From Vibrio sp. HB236076 (GTDB taxonomy: Bacteria > Pseudomonadota > Gammaproteobacteria > Enterobacterales > Vibrionaceae): a DNA stretch of 64,000 nucleotides. This document shows positions 39,203 through 50,101 of the stretch, piece by piece. The DNA lies in contig NZ_CP162601.1 in the NCBI RefSeq assembly GCF_040957575.1, positions 744,001 to 808,000 of the forward strand, given 5' to 3'. The translations under genes were made by a program, and so were the position numbers. The notes under the pieces were generated by a model that ran no database searches, had not been told where the DNA came from, and was given only the letters and a program-made list of their open reading frames with translations. The stretch's first letter is position 1, and the number at the start of each line of letters is the position of its first letter.

Positions 39203-41893
39203 ATGATAACTAAGCTACTGACAAAGGTAATTGGCAGTCGCAATGACAGGACACTGCGTCGCCTAAGAAAAATCGTCAAAGAAATTAACAATTATGAGCC
39301 CGAGTTTGAATCGTTATCAGATGATGAATTAAAAGCAAAAACGGTTGAATTTCGTCAGCGTATTGAAAAGGGTGAAACCCTAGATCAATTGCTTCCCGAA
39401 GCGTTTGCCACAGCACGAGAAGCGTCAAAGCGCGTGTTTGGCATGCGTCATTTCGATGTGCAATTGATTGGCGGTATGGTGCTCAATGAAGGCAAAGTGG
39501 CCGAGATGCGTACCGGTGAGGGTAAAACCTTGACCGCGACCTTACCTGTGTACCTCAATGCCTTGATGGGCAAAGGCGTACACGTGGTTACGGTCAATGA
39601 CTACCTCGCTAAGCGCGATGCCGAAACCAACCGTCCTTTGTTTGAGTTTTTAGGACTCACGGTGGGTGTCAACGTTCCTAATATGATGCCACAAGAAAAA
39701 CAAGCGGCTTACCAATGTGATATTTTGTACGGCACCAACAATGAATTTGGTTTCGATTACTTACGCGATAATATGGCTTTTCGCAAGGAAGACCGCGTAC
39801 AGCGCGATCGCTTCTTTGCCGTGGTCGATGAAGTTGACTCAATTTTAATTGACGAAGCGCGTACCCCTTTGATTATCTCTGGCCCTGCTGAAGACAGCTC
39901 GGAGCTATACACTCGCATTAACACCTTGATCCCTGAGCTGCAAGAGCAAGAAAAAGAAGACTCGGAAGAGTACCGCGGCGATGGTCACTACACGGTGGAT
40001 GAAAAAGCCAAACAAGTTTACCTCAGTGAGAACGGTCAAGAGTTCGTCGAAGAGCTTTTGATAAAACACGGCTTGATGGAAGAAGGCGATACCGTTTACT
40101 CGCCGACTAACATTACCTTGCTTCATCACGTGAATGCCGCGCTTCGCGCTCACGTCTTATTCGAGCGCAATGTCGATTATATTGTCTCTGACGAAGGTGA
40201 AGTGATCATCGTTGATGAGCACACCGGTCGTACTATGCCGGGACGTCGTTGGTCTGAGGGCTTACACCAGGCGGTTGAGGCCAAAGAAGGGGTGAAAATC
40301 CAGAACGAAAACCAAACGCTGGCGTCGATCACTTTCCAAAACTATTTCCGCCTCTACGACAAACTGTCTGGCATGACAGGGACGGCCGACACCGAAGCGT
40401 TCGAATTTCAGTCGATTTACGGTTTAGACACCGTGGTGATCCCAACCAACCGCCCCATGATCCGCAATGACATGGCGGATGTGGTGTACCGCACCGAAGC
40501 CGACAAATTCGCTGCCATTATTGAAGACATCAAAGAGAAAGTCGCCAAAGGTCAGCCGGTCTTGGTCGGTACGGTGTCGATTGAAAAATCTGAGCTGCTG
40601 TCGAACGCGCTGAAAAAAGCCAAGATCAAGCACAACGTACTCAATGCTAAGTTCCACGAAAAAGAAGCCGAAATTGTCGCCAACGCCGGTATGCCAGGGG
40701 CGGTGACTATCGCCACCAACATGGCGGGTCGCGGTACCGATATTTCATTGGGCGGAAGTTGGCAATCGCGTGTTGAAGCGCTTAAAGAGCCGACCGAAGA
40801 GCAGATTGAAGCCATTAAGGCCGAGTGGAAAGCGGTACACGAGCAAGTACTTGAAGCGGGCGGCTTGCACATTATCGGTACCGAGCGTCATGAATCACGT
40901 CGTATTGATAATCAGTTGCGCGGCCGTGCCGGTCGTCAAGGTGATGCCGGTTCATCGCGTTTCTATTTGTCGATGGAAGACAGCTTATTGCGTATTTTCA
41001 CTTCCGACCGCATGGCGAGTTTGATCCAAAGTGGTATGGAAGAGGGCGAAGCGATTGAAAGTAAGATGCTCTCTCGCTCGATTGAGAAGGCGCAACGCAA
41101 GGTCGAAGGGCGTAACTTTGACATTCGTAAACAGCTTCTCGAATACGATGACGTTGCTAACGACCAACGCAAAGTGGTTTACGAGCTGCGCGATGAGCTA
41201 CTTGACTCTAACGACATTAGCCACGTGATTGAGCAAAACCGCACCGAAGTGATCGGCGAAGTGATCGACAGTTATATTCCGCCGCAATCGCTTGAAGAAA
41301 TGTGGGATGTTGCGGGCCTTGAAGAGCGTTTGAAGCACGACTTTGATCTCGATTTGCCAATCCAACAATGGCTCGACGAAGATGACAAGCTATACGAAGA
41401 AGTGCTCCGTGAGAAAATCTTGCAGCAAGCGTCAGAAATCTATCAGCAAAAAGAGCAATTGGTTGGCGCTGACGTACTGCGTAACTTTGAAAAGTCCGTG
41501 ATGTTACAGACCTTAGATACGCTGTGGAAAGAGCACTTGGCGGCAATGGATCACTTGCGTCAAGGCATCCACCTACGTGGTTATGCGCAAAAGAACCCAA
41601 AACAAGAGTACAAGCGCGAGTCGTTTGAACTGTTTGGTCAAATGCTCGATTCGTTGAAAAGCGATGTGATCATGGTGCTGTCTAAAGTTCGCGTACAGCA
41701 ACCAGAAGAAGTGGAGCGTATGGAAGAGCAGCGTCAAGCTCAAGCCGAAGCCGTCGCTCGCCAAGCCCAGGTACAACACGGTGATGAAAACGCTCAAGAG
41801 TCAGAAGGCGATGAGCGCAAAGTTGGCCGAAATGAACCTTGTCCTTGTGGCAGTGGTAAAAAGTACAAGCAGTGCTGTGGCCGTATTTCATGA
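39203..41893 (+). CDS. secA: Preprotein translocase ATPase SecA
   Basis: An 896-residue motor that drives proteins through SecYEG. Walker A lies in [11 protein letters not shown], the DEAD-type box in [14 protein letters not shown], and later motor motifs in NMAGRGTDI and RGRAGRQGD. The preprotein-crosslinking, helical-wing and scaffold regions follow. The C-terminal zinc-binding motif [13 protein letters not shown], which binds SecB and phospholipids, is intact. Length is close to E. coli (901). Confidence 0.98.
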   Translation: MITKLLTKVIGSRNDRTLRRLRKIVKEINNYEPEFESLSDDELKAKTVEFRQRIEKGETLDQLLPEAFATAREASKRVFGMRHFDVQLIGGMVLNEGKVAEMRTGEGKTLTATLPVYLNALMGKGVHVVTVNDYLAKRDAETNRPLFEFLGLTVGVNVPNMMPQEKQAAYQCDILYGTNNEFGFDYLRDNMAFRKEDRVQRDRFFAVVDEVDSILIDEARTPLIISGPAEDSSELYTRINTLIPELQEQEKEDSEEYRGDGHYTVDEKAKQVYLSENGQEFVEELLIKHGLMEEGDTVYSPTNITLLHHVNAALRAHVLFERNVDYIVSDEGEVIIVDEHTGRTMPGRRWSEGLHQAVEAKEGVKIQNENQTLASITFQNYFRLYDKLSGMTGTADTEAFEFQSIYGLDTVVIPTNRPMIRNDMADVVYRTEADKFAAIIEDIKEKVAKGQPVLVGTVSIEKSELLSNALKKAKIKHNVLNAKFHEKEAEIVANAGMPGAVTIATNMAGRGTDISLGGSWQSRVEALKEPTEEQIEAIKAEWKAVHEQVLEAGGLHIIGTERHESRRIDNQLRGRAGRQGDAGSSRFYLSMEDSLLRIFTSDRMASLIQSGMEEGEAIESKMLSRSIEKAQRKVEGRNFDIRKQLLEYDDVANDQRKVVYELRDELLDSNDISHVIEQNRTEVIGEVIDSYIPPQSLEEMWDVAGLEERLKHDFDLDLPIQQWLDEDDKLYEEVLREKILQQASEIYQQKEQLVGADVLRNFEKSVMLQTLDTLWKEHLAAMDHLRQGIHLRGYAQKNPKQEYKRESFELFGQMLDSLKSDVIMVLSKVRVQQPEEVERMEEQRQAQAEAVARQAQVQHGDENAQESEGDERKVGRNEPCPCGSGKKYKQCCGRIS

Positions 41894-41910
41894 TCTGAGA
41901 AACCAAACCC

Positions 41911-41940
41911 AAAAAGAGTCGCGATTGCGGCTCTTTTTTT
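41911..41940 (+). terminator. Terminator after secA
   Basis: Stem AAAGAGTCGC/GCGGCTCTTT (one G-U pair) with a GATT loop, then a run of T residues. Confidence 0.88.
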
Positions 41941-42055
41941 TGCCAGGTATTTGGCGGTTAAGCCCTCCGATGTGTACGGCGCAGGGCTGGCGACTAGGAA
42001 TGTTTTAGGGCATTGGTTAAGATGGCTTTTTTGTTCAACGGATAAGATCTTCGTC

Positions 42056-42469
42056 ATGAAAAAACGAACCCATATTGTTGCTGCCATCATTTTACACCCA
42101 CAACGCGATCGCATTTTTATCACGCGGCGTGCTCAAGACGCACACCAAGGAGGCTTATGGGAGTTTCCCGGCGGTAAAGTGGAAGCGCAAGAAACCATTG
42201 AGGTGGCGATCAACCGAGAGCTGCAAGAAGAAGTGGGGATTACGGTCACTGAGCAAAGTGTCTTTGCGCATTTTGATTATGATTACCCAGATAAAGCTTT
42301 GGTGTTTGATTTTATCTTAGTGGATAAATTCCAAGGGCAACCCTTTGGCAAAGAAGGCCAGCAAGGGCAGTGGGTAGCTATCGAGCAATTGGCTCAATTT
42401 GACTTTCCAACCGCCAATCAACCGATCGTTGAGCAAGTCATGTCACAATTTAGTGGCAAACAGCGCTAG
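42056..42469 (+). CDS. mutT: 8-oxo-dGTP diphosphatase MutT
   Basis: A 137-residue Nudix enzyme that clears oxidised dGTP from the nucleotide pool. The Nudix box GGKVEAQETIEVAINRELQE (about residues 39-58) is intact and preceded by GGLWEFPGG as in MutT. The frame is open from 41951, but MKKRTHIVAAIIL at 42056 matches the family start and length; the longer form would run into the secA terminator. The Shine-Dalgarno sequence is weak. Position after secA is conserved in gamma-proteobacteria. Confidence 0.9.
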   Translation: MKKRTHIVAAIILHPQRDRIFITRRAQDAHQGGLWEFPGGKVEAQETIEVAINRELQEEVGITVTEQSVFAHFDYDYPDKALVFDFILVDKFQGQPFGKEGQQGQWVAIEQLAQFDFPTANQPIVEQVMSQFSGKQR

Positions 42470-42525
42470 ATTCACAAGCCGCGATAGTTTATGTTAATCG
42501 ACAACCCCCCGTATGACGCGGGTGA

Positions 42526-43362
<837 letters not shown>

Positions 43363-43375
43363 ATTACATAATTAT

Positions 43376-43402
43376 GCGCTGACTTAGGTCGGCGTTTTTT
43401 TT
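43376..43402 (+). terminator. Terminator after dapB
   Basis: Stem CGCTGAC/GTCGGCG (one G-T mismatch pairing as G-U) with a TTAG loop, then eight T residues. Confidence 0.88.
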
Positions 43403-43597
43403 GTCTACAATTTTACGCTCAGTCTGTTGGTGGTTAATTTTTGTACTTTATCGACTGACTTGTTTGTGTTTTATATTGCTTAGTGTTTTGTTTTTTGCCC
43501 AGGCTCGCAAAATAAGTGCTCTTTTGCTTTGGTAAACGTTTGCTTTTTTTGGTTTGTTTTTTCTGGTCCTTAAGGAAACCATTTATGGATTGTAAAA

Positions 43598-43702
43598 ATG
43601 AATAAGCTTGCAAATAAGTCATTTGTCATGAGTTTTGTGCCACTTTTGGCGCTTTAAGTGCCGTTTTCTTGGGCGAGTGAAGAAAATTATCGTCAGTTTT
43701 AA
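43598..43702 (+). pseudogene. Remnant of a small secreted-protein gene (signal peptide with in-frame stop)
   Basis: An ATG at 43598 opens MNKLANKSFVMSFVPLLAL, then an in-frame TAA (43655-43657), then VPFSWASEENYRQF and a second TAA at 43700-43702. Reading through the first stop gives a textbook Sec signal peptide: a basic start, a hydrophobic core and a cleavage site after SWA. AAGGAA lies upstream but serves a six-codon frame (43585) that overlaps this start. Everything beyond the first mature residues is gone. It could be the decayed 5' end of an exported-protein gene; chance is possible but less likely given the coherent pattern. Confidence 0.45.
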
Positions 43703-43710
43703 GTTAATTA

Positions 43711-43739
43711 TTGACATGTTTCATAGCCGAATCTAGAAT
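43711..43739 (+). promoter_or_regulatory. carAB sigma-70 promoter
   Basis: A perfect TTGACA, a 17-bp spacer and TAGAAT. The predicted leader is about 100 bases and contains the ArgR-type boxes. Confidence 0.85.
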
Positions 43740-43797
43740 GACGCCAATTTGTCTGCAATCCCTAATTCGGTATTTTTAAGGTTTTAGGGAGGTGGGT

Positions 43798-43836
43798 TTT
43801 GCAACTTAATTTATTTTTTATGCATTTTTATTCCGG
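43798..43836 (+). promoter_or_regulatory. Pair of candidate ArgR boxes upstream of carA
   Basis: Box cores are TGCAACTTAATTTA (43800-43813; 10 of 14 to TGAATWWWWATTCA) and TGCATTTTTATTCC (43821-43834; 12 of 14). Taken as 18-bp boxes they are separated by 3 bp, the spacing known for E. coli ARG box pairs. The second box abuts the GGAGG ribosome-binding site of carA. Confidence 0.6.
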
Positions 43837-43844
43837 AGGTTGTC

Positions 43845-44984
43845 TTGAGTAAATCAGCACTGCTAGTCCTAGAAGATGGGACAGTGTTCCACGGCGTGTC
43901 CATAGGGGCAGAAGGTACGTCCGTTGGTGAAGTCGTTTTTAATACCTCGATGACGGGGTACCAAGAAATTCTCACTGACCCTTCTTATTCTCAACAAATC
44001 GTTACGCTTACTTATCCCCATATCGGCAATACCGGAACCAACTCTGAAGATGAAGAATCTTCCGCCATTCACGCTCAAGGCCTGATCATTCGCGATTTAC
44101 CGCTTATCGCTTCTAACTTCCGCAGTCAGCAAACCCTGTCAGACTACCTTATCTCACAAAACATTGTCGGCATTGCCGATATCGATACGCGTAAGTTGAC
44201 TCGCGTGCTTCGTGAGAAAGGCGCTCAGAACGGTTGTATCATTGCCGGCGATAACCTCGATGTAGAAAAAGCGCTGGCTGAAGCCAAAGCCTTTCCGGGT
44301 CTGAAAGGGATGGATTTGGCCAAAGTGGTCTCAACCAAAGAGAGTTACAGCTGGACACAAGGCTCTTGGACACTGACTGGCGGGTTACCTGCAGATAAAA
44401 GCGCTGAAGAATTGCCATATCACGTCGTCGCTTACGACTTTGGTGCCAAACGCAATATCTTACGCATGTTGGTTGACCGTGGCTGTCGCCTTACGGTTGT
44501 GCCGGCAGAAACGTCTGCAGAAGACGTCTTGGCGTTAAATCCTGACGGTGTCTTTTTATCCAATGGCCCAGGTGACCCAGAGCCATGTACTTACGCTATT
44601 GAAGCGACAAAAGTATTCTTGGACAAAGGGTTACCTGTTTTTGGTATCTGTTTAGGTCACCAAATTCTCGCTCTGGCGTCAGGCGCGAAGACCGTGAAGA
44701 TGAAATTTGGTCACCACGGTGCCAACCATCCGGTGAAAGATTTAGAGCGTGATGTGGTCATGATCACTTCGCAAAACCACGGCTTTGCCGCGGACGAAGC
44801 AACCTTGCCAGCCAATTTAAAGGCGACACATAAGTCTTTATTTGATGGTTCTTTACAAGGGATCCACCGCACAGATAAACCGGCGTTTAGTTTCCAAGGT
44901 CACCCTGAAGCAAGCCCAGGGCCGCACGATGCTGCGCCTTTATTTGACCATTTTATTGAACTGATTCAGCAACACCGCGCTTAA
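43845..44984 (+). CDS. carA: Carbamoyl-phosphate synthase small (glutaminase) subunit
   Basis: A 379-residue class I glutamine amidotransferase subunit that supplies ammonia to CarB for carbamoyl phosphate, shared by arginine and pyrimidine synthesis. It has the N-terminal CPSase_sm domain ([14 protein letters not shown]), the nucleophile elbow FGICLGHQ with the active Cys and the His-Glu motif [11 protein letters not shown]. The start is TTG at 43845, five bases after GGAGG; no ATG fits. carB follows 15 bp downstream. Confidence 0.97.
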   Translation: MSKSALLVLEDGTVFHGVSIGAEGTSVGEVVFNTSMTGYQEILTDPSYSQQIVTLTYPHIGNTGTNSEDEESSAIHAQGLIIRDLPLIASNFRSQQTLSDYLISQNIVGIADIDTRKLTRVLREKGAQNGCIIAGDNLDVEKALAEAKAFPGLKGMDLAKVVSTKESYSWTQGSWTLTGGLPADKSAEELPYHVVAYDFGAKRNILRMLVDRGCRLTVVPAETSAEDVLALNPDGVFLSNGPGDPEPCTYAIEATKVFLDKGLPVFGICLGHQILALASGAKTVKMKFGHHGANHPVKDLERDVVMITSQNHGFAADEATLPANLKATHKSLFDGSLQGIHRTDKPAFSFQGHPEASPGPHDAAPLFDHFIELIQQHRA

Positions 44985-44999
44985 TTTGGAGTCGTAATC

Positions 45000-47900
45000 A
45001 TGCCAAAACGTACAGACATTAAAAGTATTCTAATCCTAGGTGCGGGTCCTATTGTTATCGGTCAAGCGTGTGAGTTTGACTATTCAGGGGCACAAGCTTG
45101 TAAAGCCTTAAGAGAAGAAGGCTACCGCGTTATTCTGGTCAACTCGAACCCGGCGACCATTATGACAGACCCAGAAATGGCCGATGCCACCTACATCGAG
45201 CCAATTCAATGGCAAGTGGTGCGCAACATTATTGAGAAAGAGCGTCCAGATGCCGTGTTGCCAACCATGGGCGGACAAACGGCACTGAACTGTGCTCTAG
45301 AGCTTGAGCGTCAAGGCGTACTCGCCGAGTTTGGCGTTGAAATGATCGGTGCCACCGCGGATGCCATCGACAAAGCCGAAGACCGTTCGCGCTTTGACAA
45401 AGCGATGAAATCGATCGGTCTTGAGTGTCCGAAAGCGGATACGGCGAAAAGCATGGAAGAGGCTTATCAAGTTCTCGAACAAGTCGGCTTCCCCTGTATT
45501 ATCCGACCTTCTTTTACCATGGGCGGCACCGGGGGTGGTATTGCTTATAATAAAGAAGAATTTGAAGAAATTTGTACTCGAGGCCTCGATTTATCGCCAA
45601 CCAATGAGTTGTTGATCGATGAGTCATTGATCGGCTGGAAAGAGTATGAAATGGAAGTGGTTCGCGACAAGAACGACAACTGTATCATCGTGTGTTCGAT
45701 TGAAAACTTCGATGCGATGGGCATCCACACCGGTGACTCTATCACGGTTGCGCCGGCGCAAACACTGACCGATAAAGAATACCAATTGATGCGTAACGCC
45801 TCTTTGGCCGTGCTGCGCGAAATCGGCGTTGAAACCGGCGGTTCGAACGTTCAATTTGGTATCAACCCTGACGATGGTCGCATGGTCATCATTGAGATGA
45901 ACCCACGTGTTTCTCGTTCATCGGCGCTAGCATCAAAAGCCACGGGTTTCCCGATTGCCAAAGTCGCAGCGAAACTGGCGGTTGGTTTTACCCTAGATGA
46001 GCTAATGAATGACATCACTGGTGGCGCGACGCCGGCGTCGTTCGAGCCGACCATTGACTATGTCGTGACTAAGATCCCACGCTTTAACTTTGAAAAATTT
46101 GCCGGTTCAAACGATCGTCTGACAACGCAAATGAAATCGGTTGGCGAAGTGATGGCGATTGGTCGTAACCAACAAGAGTCTTTGCACAAAGCGCTGCGCG
46201 GCCTTGAAGTTGGCGCGAGTGGTTTCGACGAGATGGTGGATCTCAACGACCCTGAAGCGATGAAGAAAATTCGTCAAGAGCTACAAGAAGCCGGTGCCGA
46301 GCGCATTTGGTACATCGGCGATGCGTTCCGCGCGGGCATGAGTGTCGATGACGTGTTTGCATTGACCAACATCGACCCATGGTTCTTGGTGCAAATCGAA
46401 GACATCATCAAATTGGAAGCGGATCTGCACAGCACCGGTTTTGCTGGTCTGACAAAAGAATTACTTCGCTCTTTGAAACGCAAAGGCTTCTCTGATACTC
46501 GTCTATCAAAACTGGTTGGCGTCGCAGAAAGTGAAATTCGTCGTTTGCGCGATCAGTTTGACATTCACCCGGTTTACAAGCGCGTAGATACGTGTGCCGC
46601 AGAATTTTCTTCTGACACCGCCTACATGTATTCCTCTTACGATGAAGAGTGTGAAGCAAACCCAACGGATAAAGACAAGATCATGGTACTGGGCGGTGGT
46701 CCGAACCGCATCGGTCAAGGGATTGAGTTTGATTATTGTTGTGTGCACGCGTCACTGGCACTGCGCGAAGACGGTTACGAAACCATTATGGTCAACTGCA
46801 ACCCAGAAACGGTGTCAACCGATTACGATACTTCTGACCGCTTGTACTTTGAACCGGTTACCTTAGAGGACGTACTGGCGATTGCTCGCGTCGAAAAACC
46901 CAAGGGCGTTATTGTTCAATACGGCGGTCAAACGCCACTGAAATTGGCGCGCGAACTCGAAGCGGCTGGCGTGCCTATTATTGGTACTAGCCCCGATGCG
47001 ATTGACCGCGCTGAAGACCGTGAGCGCTTCCAACAAGCGGTTGAGCGCTTAGGTCTTAAGCAGCCAGAAAACGCCACTGTCACGACGATGGAGCAGGCGA
47101 TTGAGAAATCAAAAGTCATCGGCTTCCCCTTGGTGGTTCGACCGTCTTATGTTCTCGGTGGTCGCGCGATGGAAATTGTCTACGACGAAGCCGATTTGCG
47201 CCGTTACTTCAACGAAGCCGTCAGTGTGTCGAATGAATCACCTGTCTTGCTTGACCACTTCCTCGACGATGCGATCGAAGTCGACATTGATGCGATTTGT
47301 GACGGTGAGCGCGTCGTGATTGGCGGTATCATGGAGCACATCGAGCAAGCGGGGGTTCACTCGGGCGACTCAGCGTGTTCTCTACCGGCTTATACGTTAA
47401 GCGCAGAAATTCAAGATGTGATGCGCGAACAAGTCACTAAACTGGCCTTTGAGCTCGGTGTACGCGGTTTGATGAACACTCAGTTTGCGGTAAAAGACAA
47501 CGAAGTTTACCTGATTGAGGTTAACCCTCGCGCTGCTCGTACGGTACCGTTTGTTTCGAAAGCTACTGGCGCGCCACTGGCGAAAATTGCCGCTCGCGTT
47601 ATGGTCGGTCAAACGCTAGAACAGCAAGGCTTTACCAAGGAAATCATTCCTCCTTACTTCTCAGTCAAAGAAGTGGTTCTGCCGTTTAACAAGTTCCCGG
47701 GTGTTGATCCGCTGTTGGGCCCTGAAATGCGCTCAACCGGTGAAGTGATGGGCGTAGGGCTAACCTTTGCTGAAGCGTTTGCCAAAGCCGAACTCGGCTG
47801 TGGTAACGTCTACCCAGAAGGCGGCCGCGCACTCTTGTCGGTTCGCGAAGGCGATAAGAAACGCATTGTTGAAGTTGCCAAGCAGTTGATTGACCTAGGT

Positions 47901-48221
47901 TATCAACTTGACGCAACCCATGGCACCGCGGTGGTACTCGGTGAGGCGGGCATCAACCCTCGCTTGGTAAATAAGGTTCACGAAGGTCGCCCTCATATTC
48001 TTGATCGCATTAAGAACAATGAGTACACCTACATCGTCAATACCGCTGCTGGTCGTCAAGCGATTGAAGACTCAAAAGTGCTACGCCGCGGTGCATTGGC
48101 GGAGAAGGTGAACTACACCACGACCTTGAATGCGGCCTTTGCCACTTGTCTGGCCCACAAGGCCGATGCCAAAGCAAGCGTTAACTCAGTACAGGAATTA
48201 CACGCAAAAATTACCGCTTAA
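45000..48221 (+). CDS. carB: Carbamoyl-phosphate synthase large subunit
   Basis: A 1073-residue synthetase with two homologous ATP-grasp halves. The first ([20 protein letters not shown] onward) makes carboxyphosphate and carbamate; the second ([20 protein letters not shown] onward) makes carbamoyl phosphate. An oligomerisation domain lies between, and a C-terminal MGS-like allosteric domain (about 935-1073) binds the UMP and ornithine effectors in E. coli. Length matches E. coli (1073). Two hairpins follow the stop. Confidence 0.98.
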   Translation: MPKRTDIKSILILGAGPIVIGQACEFDYSGAQACKALREEGYRVILVNSNPATIMTDPEMADATYIEPIQWQVVRNIIEKERPDAVLPTMGGQTALNCALELERQGVLAEFGVEMIGATADAIDKAEDRSRFDKAMKSIGLECPKADTAKSMEEAYQVLEQVGFPCIIRPSFTMGGTGGGIAYNKEEFEEICTRGLDLSPTNELLIDESLIGWKEYEMEVVRDKNDNCIIVCSIENFDAMGIHTGDSITVAPAQTLTDKEYQLMRNASLAVLREIGVETGGSNVQFGINPDDGRMVIIEMNPRVSRSSALASKATGFPIAKVAAKLAVGFTLDELMNDITGGATPASFEPTIDYVVTKIPRFNFEKFAGSNDRLTTQMKSVGEVMAIGRNQQESLHKALRGLEVGASGFDEMVDLNDPEAMKKIRQELQEAGAERIWYIGDAFRAGMSVDDVFALTNIDPWFLVQIEDIIKLEADLHSTGFAGLTKELLRSLKRKGFSDTRLSKLVGVAESEIRRLRDQFDIHPVYKRVDTCAAEFSSDTAYMYSSYDEECEANPTDKDKIMVLGGGPNRIGQGIEFDYCCVHASLALREDGYETIMVNCNPETVSTDYDTSDRLYFEPVTLEDVLAIARVEKPKGVIVQYGGQTPLKLARELEAAGVPIIGTSPDAIDRAEDRERFQQAVERLGLKQPENATVTTMEQAIEKSKVIGFPLVVRPSYVLGGRAMEIVYDEADLRRYFNEAVSVSNESPVLLDHFLDDAIEVDIDAICDGERVVIGGIMEHIEQAGVHSGDSACSLPAYTLSAEIQDVMREQVTKLAFELGVRGLMNTQFAVKDNEVYLIEVNPRAARTVPFVSKATGAPLAKIAARVMVGQTLEQQGFTKEIIPPYFSVKEVVLPFNKFPGVDPLLGPEMRSTGEVMGVGLTFAEAFAKAELGCGNVYPEGGRALLSVREGDKKRIVEVAKQLIDLGYQLDATHGTAVVLGEAGINPRLVNKVHEGRPHILDRIKNNEYTYIVNTAAGRQAIEDSKVLRRGALAEKVNYTTTLNAAFATCLAHKADAKASVNSVQELHAKITA

Positions 48222-48249
48222 TCGCGGTAATGAGTGTGGGTATTTGCTA

Positions 48250-48278
48250 AGCCAGTCACCGTGTGACTGGCTTTTTTT
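48250..48278 (+). terminator. Terminator after carB
   Basis: A 10-bp perfect stem (AGCCAGTCAC/GTGACTGGCT) with a 3-base loop, then seven T residues. Confidence 0.93.
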
Positions 48279-48294
48279 ATGAGGGTTTGACAAG

Positions 48295-48321
48295 AAAGGG
48301 CGATAAAGATTTCGCCCTTTT
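48295..48321 (+). terminator. Second hairpin after carB, possible back-up terminator
   Basis: Stem AAAGGGCGA/TCGCCCTTT around an 8-base loop, with the T-run partly inside the stem. It would further insulate the sensor-kinase gene from carB readthrough. Confidence 0.5.
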
Positions 48322-48415
48322 GCTGTGATATCATCACGGCTTATTTGTTAATTGTCGGTTTGATGTCGGAGCAGCGCTCCTGATGTGAGCCGCTCTGTGC
48401 AGGAAGTACAGTAAA

Positions 48416-50095
48416 GTGACCTTTTTTAAATCAATGATATGGAAATTCGTCCTTTTTCTGGTTTGGTCTCATACCGCGTTTGCTGAGACCATCATTGTCG
48501 GCGGTGACCACAATTTCCCTCCTTATGAATTTATCAACAAAAAAGGCCAGCCCGACGGGTACAATACCGAGTTGACTCGAGCGATTGCAGAAGTCATGGG
48601 CTTGGATGTCGACATACAGCTCGGCAGTTGGGATACCATGAAGCGCAACTTAGAAAGCGGTCGTATCGACATGTTACAAGGGGTGTCTTATTCGGCACTG
48701 CGCGCGCAAACCATGTTGTTTTCGCCTCCCCATTCGTTAATTCACCATTCGGTATTTGCCCGTAAAGACAGTCATGCCAAAGTGAGTGCATTGAGTGACT
48801 TGGTGGGTAAATCGGTGGTGCTGCAGCGCGGGGGGATCATGGATGAGCAACTCAATGTCGCTGAGCTTAAGGCGACATTAGTTTATGTTGACACCCATGC
48901 CGCGGCACTGCGTTTGCTGGCGTCTGGCAAGTACGATTTCGCTTTTGTTGCCAATTTGCCCGGTTTGTATTTGGGCGAGACATTGGCGCTGTCTAACATT
49001 GAGCCGGTAGGCAATTTATTTTCTTCACAGCGTTACGGCTTTGGGGTGTTAAAAGGCAATGAAGAGTTACTGTCACAATTTAATCAAGGCTTGGCGATTT
49101 TAAAAAACACTGGCCGCCAGCAACAAATTTACGATAAATGGTTTGGCGCGTTTACCCCAGCGCGAGTCGATTGGCAAACCATTACGTACTGGGTGGCGGC
49201 GATTGGCAGTGTGGTGGTCTTGGTCTTTGGCGTGATTATTGTCTGGAATCGCAGCCTCAGCCAGCAAGTGGCGAGGCGGACCAAAGACTTACAAATTCAA
49301 CAGCAACAATTAATTCAAGCTGACAAAATGGCCTCTTTGGGTATTCTGGTCTCTGGGGTCGCGCATGAAATCAATAATCCAACCAGTCTATTGTTGCTTA
49401 ACTTACCGGTATTACAGGAGTTTTATCACGATGCGGATGAGATTTTGAGCGATTATTCTCAGCAGCGCGGCGGTCTTGAACTGGCGGGTATGGATTATCA
49501 GCGCCTGCAGCAGGAGTTGCCGATCATGTTGCAAGATATGATTGATGGCACCAGTCATATCCGTCGTATCGTTGATGATTTACGTGACTTTGCTCGCCAA
49601 GAAGCTCAAGATAATCAATCTGCTGAGCTCAATACTTTGGTCGACATTAATGAGGTGGTGGCTACCTCTGTGCGATTGACCGAGCGCACGTTACGCACAT
49701 CCACGGATAACTTTCGCGTCGATTATAACAGCGAGTCGTTGTTTTGTTTGGGGCGGGCACAAAGGTTACAACAGGTGATGATCAACGTGATCGTCAATGC
49801 GTGCCAGGCGCTAGAGCACCCACAACAAGCGATTGTGATCAGCACAGGTCAACTCGAAGACAGGTTGTGGATCAAAGTGGAAGACCAAGGCAAGGGCATC
49901 GATGAGCAAGATCAAGCGCGCCTGTTCGATCCTTTTTTTACCACCAAACGCGAACAAGGTGGTACGGGGCTTGGCTTGTCAATTTCATCGGCCATTATCG
50001 AAGAACACCAAGGCCAACTGGCGTTTTTCTCCGTGCCAGGCGAGGGCACAGAGGTGACGTTATGGCTGCCCAAATATGAGAAAGATGGAAATTAA
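48416..50095 (+). CDS. Sensor histidine kinase with periplasmic solute-binding (SBP_bac_3) domain
   Basis: A 559-residue transmembrane kinase. Signal peptide or anchor to about residue 23 (SHTAFA), then a type-3 solute-binding domain (about 25-247, IIVGGDHNFPPYEFINKKGQPDGYN), one transmembrane helix (about 256-276), a short coiled coil, then the kinase: His317 in SGVAHEINNP, N box VIVNACQAL, G1 VEDQGKGI and G2 GGTGLGLS. Arg96 aligns with the carboxylate-binding arginine of amino-acid binding proteins, but the usual amine-binding aspartate appears as Asn180 (by-eye alignment). GTG at 48416 is the assumed start; ATG at 48434 is possible. The regulator gene follows after 6 bp. Confidence 0.88.
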   Translation: MTFFKSMIWKFVLFLVWSHTAFAETIIVGGDHNFPPYEFINKKGQPDGYNTELTRAIAEVMGLDVDIQLGSWDTMKRNLESGRIDMLQGVSYSALRAQTMLFSPPHSLIHHSVFARKDSHAKVSALSDLVGKSVVLQRGGIMDEQLNVAELKATLVYVDTHAAALRLLASGKYDFAFVANLPGLYLGETLALSNIEPVGNLFSSQRYGFGVLKGNEELLSQFNQGLAILKNTGRQQQIYDKWFGAFTPARVDWQTITYWVAAIGSVVVLVFGVIIVWNRSLSQQVARRTKDLQIQQQQLIQADKMASLGILVSGVAHEINNPTSLLLLNLPVLQEFYHDADEILSDYSQQRGGLELAGMDYQRLQQELPIMLQDMIDGTSHIRRIVDDLRDFARQEAQDNQSAELNTLVDINEVVATSVRLTERTLRTSTDNFRVDYNSESLFCLGRAQRLQQVMINVIVNACQALEHPQQAIVISTGQLEDRLWIKVEDQGKGIDEQDQARLFDPFFTTKREQGGTGLGLSISSAIIEEHQGQLAFFSVPGEGTEVTLWLPKYEKDGN

Positions 50096-50101
50096 TCAAG
50101 C

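Larger units (their letters stand above)
43363..43844. other. AT-rich dapB-carA intergenic region (482 bp)
   Basis: Clearly richer in A+T than its neighbours. In order it holds the dapB terminator, a T-rich stretch with no supported gene, a decayed signal-peptide frame (43598-43702), the carA promoter (43711-43739) and a leader with two ArgR-type boxes (43798-43836) just before the TTG start of carA. Confidence 0.75.

Noticed and set aside
43434..43622. 62-codon minus-strand frame upstream of carA, lysine-rich
   Set aside because: The lysine and glutamine richness is simply the translation of a T-rich strand; it has no start signal and no motif.
48322..48345. CRP-like TGTGA...TCACG upstream of the sensor-kinase gene
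   Set aside because: The half-sites are 5 bp apart rather than 6 and the second is imperfect; it is better read as a short TGATATCA palindrome.
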